From NCBI GenBank assembly GCA_026419785.1, contig JAODTK010005680.1:62001-126000 (forward strand): a DNA stretch of 64,000 nucleotides. Reading direction: 5' to 3'. The notes beneath the pieces were generated by a model. That model made no database searches. It worked only from the letters and a program-made list of their open reading frames with translations, and was not told the DNA's origin. Source of the stretch: Sclerodactyla briareus (taxonomy: Eukaryota > Echinodermata > Holothuroidea > Dendrochirotida > Sclerodactylidae). The stretch's first letter is position 1, and each line of letters starts with the position of its first letter. Position numbers and translations under genes: made by a program. Shown one piece after another: positions 61,140 through 64,000 of the stretch.

Positions 61140-62140
61140 CACTAAATTCCAACTTAATCAGACCAAGCATCTGAACTTCCTCGTGTCTACAATTGGATTC
61201 TTCAATTTCGACCTCAATGTTGACCTCAGCTGATCTCCAACCTGAACCCAAAGCAATGGCGCACATGTACTCGTCATGGTAAACACATCAAGTGTGAGCT
61301 CTATATATCTAGTGTAGGTTGAGTAATCATGTTTACATTAATTTGGCCGAATTTGGTTGGAATTCGCCAGGATATAATTTTTTCACAAATTTCTCACACG
61401 GTATCTCTCTCTTGATACGAAGGCCACTTACCTATTTACAACTGGATCAGACCAAGCTTTTTGTTTTTCACAAGGAGGATTTTAATCATCATGAAGAGTT
61501 ATCGTGTTCACAAGCTGAAGTTGGTCGAAATATTATTTATTTTCCCGAGCATTTTTTCTTTCACCAAGAATGATTTCGAGCTACACTAAAAACGAAAGGT
61601 TTCTCGTACATCCCATAGGAAAGCTATATACCTAATTTCAGCTTATTCGGACGGAGCGCTTTAAACGTTTTTACAGGGTTTTTGACTATTAATGTCCTTA
61701 CATTGCCTCTGACCTGAACCTAAACCAGCAGGGTTAATGTACCTAACATGTAGAGCACACATACCAAGTATGAGATCCACCAATCAAGTGGAATCGAGTC
61801 ATCATAACAAAACATTTATTCCTCAAACAGTTTCTATTCTTCACAAAAAGACCCCGTATCTAAAACAAAAAACAACAGGCTCCCTGTACGCCCCATTAGA
61901 AGCTACACACTAAATTCCAATTCGATCGGACTAACCATTCTGACTCGATTCTTACAATGATTCCAGACTTTGACTACTGATATGACCTCAGATGACCTCT
62001 GACCTGGCCCCAAAGCAGTAGTGATCTTGTACTCATTATGGCACGCACGTACCAAGTATAAGCTTCATCAACTCAGACCTGATCAATTCATCGTGTTTGC
62101 AAGTTGTGCGTCACACAAACACACACATACACACATACAT
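61140..62140. repeat. Decayed tandem or clustered repeat rich in GACCT
   Basis: Three related stretches (about 61140-61345, 61630-61800 and 61905-62110) share ACACTAAATTCCAA, CTGACCT(G)AACC, and GCACACATACCAAGTATGAG-like phrases in the same order, at intervals of about 480 and 290 bp. The third has TGACCTCAGATGACCTCTGA and ends in an ACACACACATACA repeat. This pattern of GACCT followed by ACCAAGTATGAG and a CA microsatellite is familiar from marine invertebrate interspersed repeats, but I cannot name the family. Confidence 0.5.
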
Positions 62141-62589
62141 AAACCCCATAACTGACATGACTGCATAGATTCCTTTGGGACGATCGTAAAACAATCAGAA
62201 AGCCATGTTGCATGACAATGGAGTGTTTCTTGCTATTATAAAAGCGTAAAATTGTGGCACCTCTGTCATTCATCCGGTTACTTTTCATATCCGGATAAAT
62301 TCAAAGTTGGCTCAACGTTTAGTTGCTTGTTTTGAACTTGATTTGGAGATTTTTGGCTGATAATGTTAAGGATGATCGTTGGGTGTTTCGTCTTATGAAA
62401 GGCGAGAGCAGAAATCCTGGGACAAGATTGACGCGTTCTCAGATCCCAATGAGTATGAATATTCAGCGATAGTCAGGAGATGTCGATGTCATGGTTTTCA
62501 ACGAAGACCTTTTATGGTCCTCACTCAGAAGTTGAGATTCGAGGTGATCTTCCTGTGTTACTTGAGTTTGTCTGCACGGTAATAGAAAC
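62141..62589. other. Unassigned sequence
   Basis: Nothing clearly recognised; it may contain the degraded upstream part of the next LINE fragment. Confidence 0.35.
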
Positions 62590-63025
62590 AATCATTCAGT
62601 TTCCTTGATAAAGAATATTGTTGCCAGACTATTTAGGCCACACGTGAGACCTCACCTCGAGTATTTCGTTCAGGTGTGCAACCCTTACTCTTCGAAGGAT
62701 GAACAATTGATTAGAAACGCCCGAGGGGATATGTTAGATTGACTAGCTGTCTGAATGATTCATTGCACGGAGAAAGATTGAGGCGTCTCCCTTTGAACTT
62801 CGAGGAAGCCGAGGTGTTAGGGTGACTCAGGTTTGAGTCTTTCTTTCAAAAATCGTTAATTGATTAGGTGTTGACAACGTTCGCTCTTGTAATAGACAGG
62901 TGTGAAAATATCCTTATTTTTCCCCATGGATTAGCCGTGAGTGTCCGGTTTTAACATGTTCCAATGTTACATAGGCGTAAATTTTCCCAAACGTTCTCTC
63001 AGTTATCACAGTTGTGGAACGTAGA
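62590..63025 (+). mobile_element. LINE C-terminal fragment
   Basis: The + strand at 62605-62690 reads NIVARLFRPHVRPHLEYFVQ then VCNPYSSKDEQL, matching the VRPHLEYAVQAWNPY motif of the region after the RT palm in many LINEs. 62780-62820 gives ERLRRLPLNFEEAEVLG, where relatives have ERLRRLGLxTLExRR. Toward 63020 KFSQTFSQLSQLWNVEG recalls the FFSxRVVxLWNSLP terminus. RT core and endonuclease are absent. Stops and frameshifts separate the blocks. Confidence 0.7.
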
Positions 63026-63054
63026 AGGGTGAGCCACATTTCGAGCAATTTCCC

Positions 63055-63285
63055 ATTTTCGGGCTCCTGCTTTATTTTCGAGGTCTACCATTTCATGCGC
63101 GATCTTCTCTTAGTTCAATCACGTATACTACAAATATGCATAGATGGTATAGAGTATCCGGTTATTGATCTGTTATTTGCAGCTTCTAATGAAGTGTTTC
63201 TCATCACCCAGTTCGTGAATTTGTTAGAATGATCGATTGGATAGCACAGTTGATAGATCGTCGTCTCAACCATCAGGGAGAAATC
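63055..63285. repeat. Dispersed repeat R1, copy 2, with truncated SINE head
   Basis: Copy of the repeat at 53190-53440, with the same block order and the same transition into TAGCACAGTTGATAGATCGT and CGTCTCAACCA at about 63243-63274. The SINE body that follows in copy 1 is missing here; similarity ends near 63275. Confidence 0.8.
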
Positions 63286-63519
63286 ATTAACGCTCTTAGA
63301 CCAAACAACATCTGCAGGGGGTAATCCAATCATTGGTCACTCTTTGCAAAGAAATACACTACTTCCAATGTTCAATTTGCGAAGTTTACCACGTAGCTTG
63401 ATTGACCCCTAATGGTCCTATTAGTTGTACCAAAAAACAAATTCGAAGTTGTCGGAAGGGAGGCCATCGAAGCCATTTACATTTTTGAAAACCTGAATCA
63501 AATCACCCGAATTGACCAC

Positions 63520-64000
63520 AATTTGACAAGAGGTGATTAACACGCAGACGGCAATGTGTTAATCGGAGAGGACCTTGCTGGATGAGTACAAGAACGTGGA
63601 ATCGTACAATCATTTGTTCATTGGCCTGACGCCTAGATGATTCAGGCCACGAAATTTCACGAAGTACTGGAACGACAGGTGCACGGAATTTTTCAGGCGA
63701 GGGCGTAACCACTCGGGGAATGGTCGGGTTCGGGGGAGAGTTGAAAGTGGAACCCATGGCAGACTCTTTGAAAGTCTTTATTTACACGAGTCGACGTATT
63801 CATTTGAATAAATAAATAAATAAATAAATAAATAAATAGCTCATTACTGCACTGGATACCCATTTGTTCTGGACCTTCTCCCAAACTTTCAATGTTTTGG
63901 TTCCGCCCTGGTAGTACAGGGTATTAGTCAAAGCTTCGGGCGCCCGCACCTTTACCATTCACAAACTGATGCAAACAAAATGCAAAAGCAATGGGTGTAC
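63520..64000. repeat. Dispersed repeat R2, copy 2 (runs off the window)
   Basis: Same unit as 58855-59310. It includes (AAAT)n at 63809-63838 in the matching place, and TTCACAAACTGATGCAAACA near the right edge, beyond which the window ends. The left boundary is near GGCAATGTGTTAATCGGAGA. Confidence 0.85.

Overview
This window reads as non-coding, repeat-rich metazoan nuclear DNA. It is AT-rich overall, has no open frame above about 170 codons, and shows no operons, ribosome binding sites or prokaryote-style gene packing. It does show several diverged families of non-LTR retrotransposons (LINEs), a DIRS-like tyrosine-recombinase retroelement, tRNA-headed SINEs, MITE-like fold-back elements, minisatellites and many microsatellites. 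DIRS elements together with CR1/L2-like, RTE-like and Nimb/I-like LINEs and this type of SINE suggest an invertebrate, plausibly marine (echinoderm, hemichordate, lancelet, mollusc or cnidarian grade). That placement is inference. I found no host gene exon I could support.

Layout. 1-2.5 kb: LINE endonuclease, linker and C-terminal tail on the + strand, with the reverse transcriptase (RT) core missing. 4.1-4.35 kb: MITE-like fold-back. 8.1-9.57 kb: minus-strand CR1/L2-like LINE with RT and an ATT-rich 3' tail. 11.4-13.24 kb: the most complete LINE (minus strand, endonuclease plus linker plus RT, Nimb/I-like), with a short foreign LINE tail nested in it. 14.4-15.07 kb: RTE-like LINE 3' end with a GAA tail. 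18.09-18.34 kb: inverted minisatellite, followed by a 124-bp T tract. 22.8-24.1 kb: a diverged dispersed repeat. 24.13-24.97 kb: minisatellite with units of about 80 bp. 29.12-29.84 kb: GGGC-repeat fold-back element. 34.56-34.76 kb: (TA)n. 37.97-40.02 kb: tandem pair of LINE 3' fragments separated by TAA tracts. 40.23-40.74 and 42.6-43.76 kb: two more minus-strand LINE remnants, with a strong 43-nt hairpin at 42.09 kb. 46.83-47.62 kb: tandem duplication of about 390 bp. 49.05-49.34 kb: tRNA-headed SINE. 53.2-53.94 kb: SINE copies, one dimeric. 55.15-57.76 kb: long degraded LINE lying directly against, and perhaps inside, a DIRS gag-RT fragment (57.77-58.52 kb). 58.86-59.31 and 63.52-64.0 kb: two copies of a dispersed repeat. 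61.1-62.1 kb: decayed repeats rich in GACCT. 62.6-63.02 kb: LINE C-terminal fragment.

None of the elements has an intact reading frame; every one is split by stops and single-base indels. The window therefore records many retrotransposon generations, possibly with uncorrected long-read indels on top. Nothing seen requires a new enzymatic system. The most unusual items are structural: the TAA-bounded tandem LINE fragments, the GGGC fold-back element, the inverted minisatellite and the isolated 43-nt hairpin. Family assignments come from remembered protein motifs, not from a database search.
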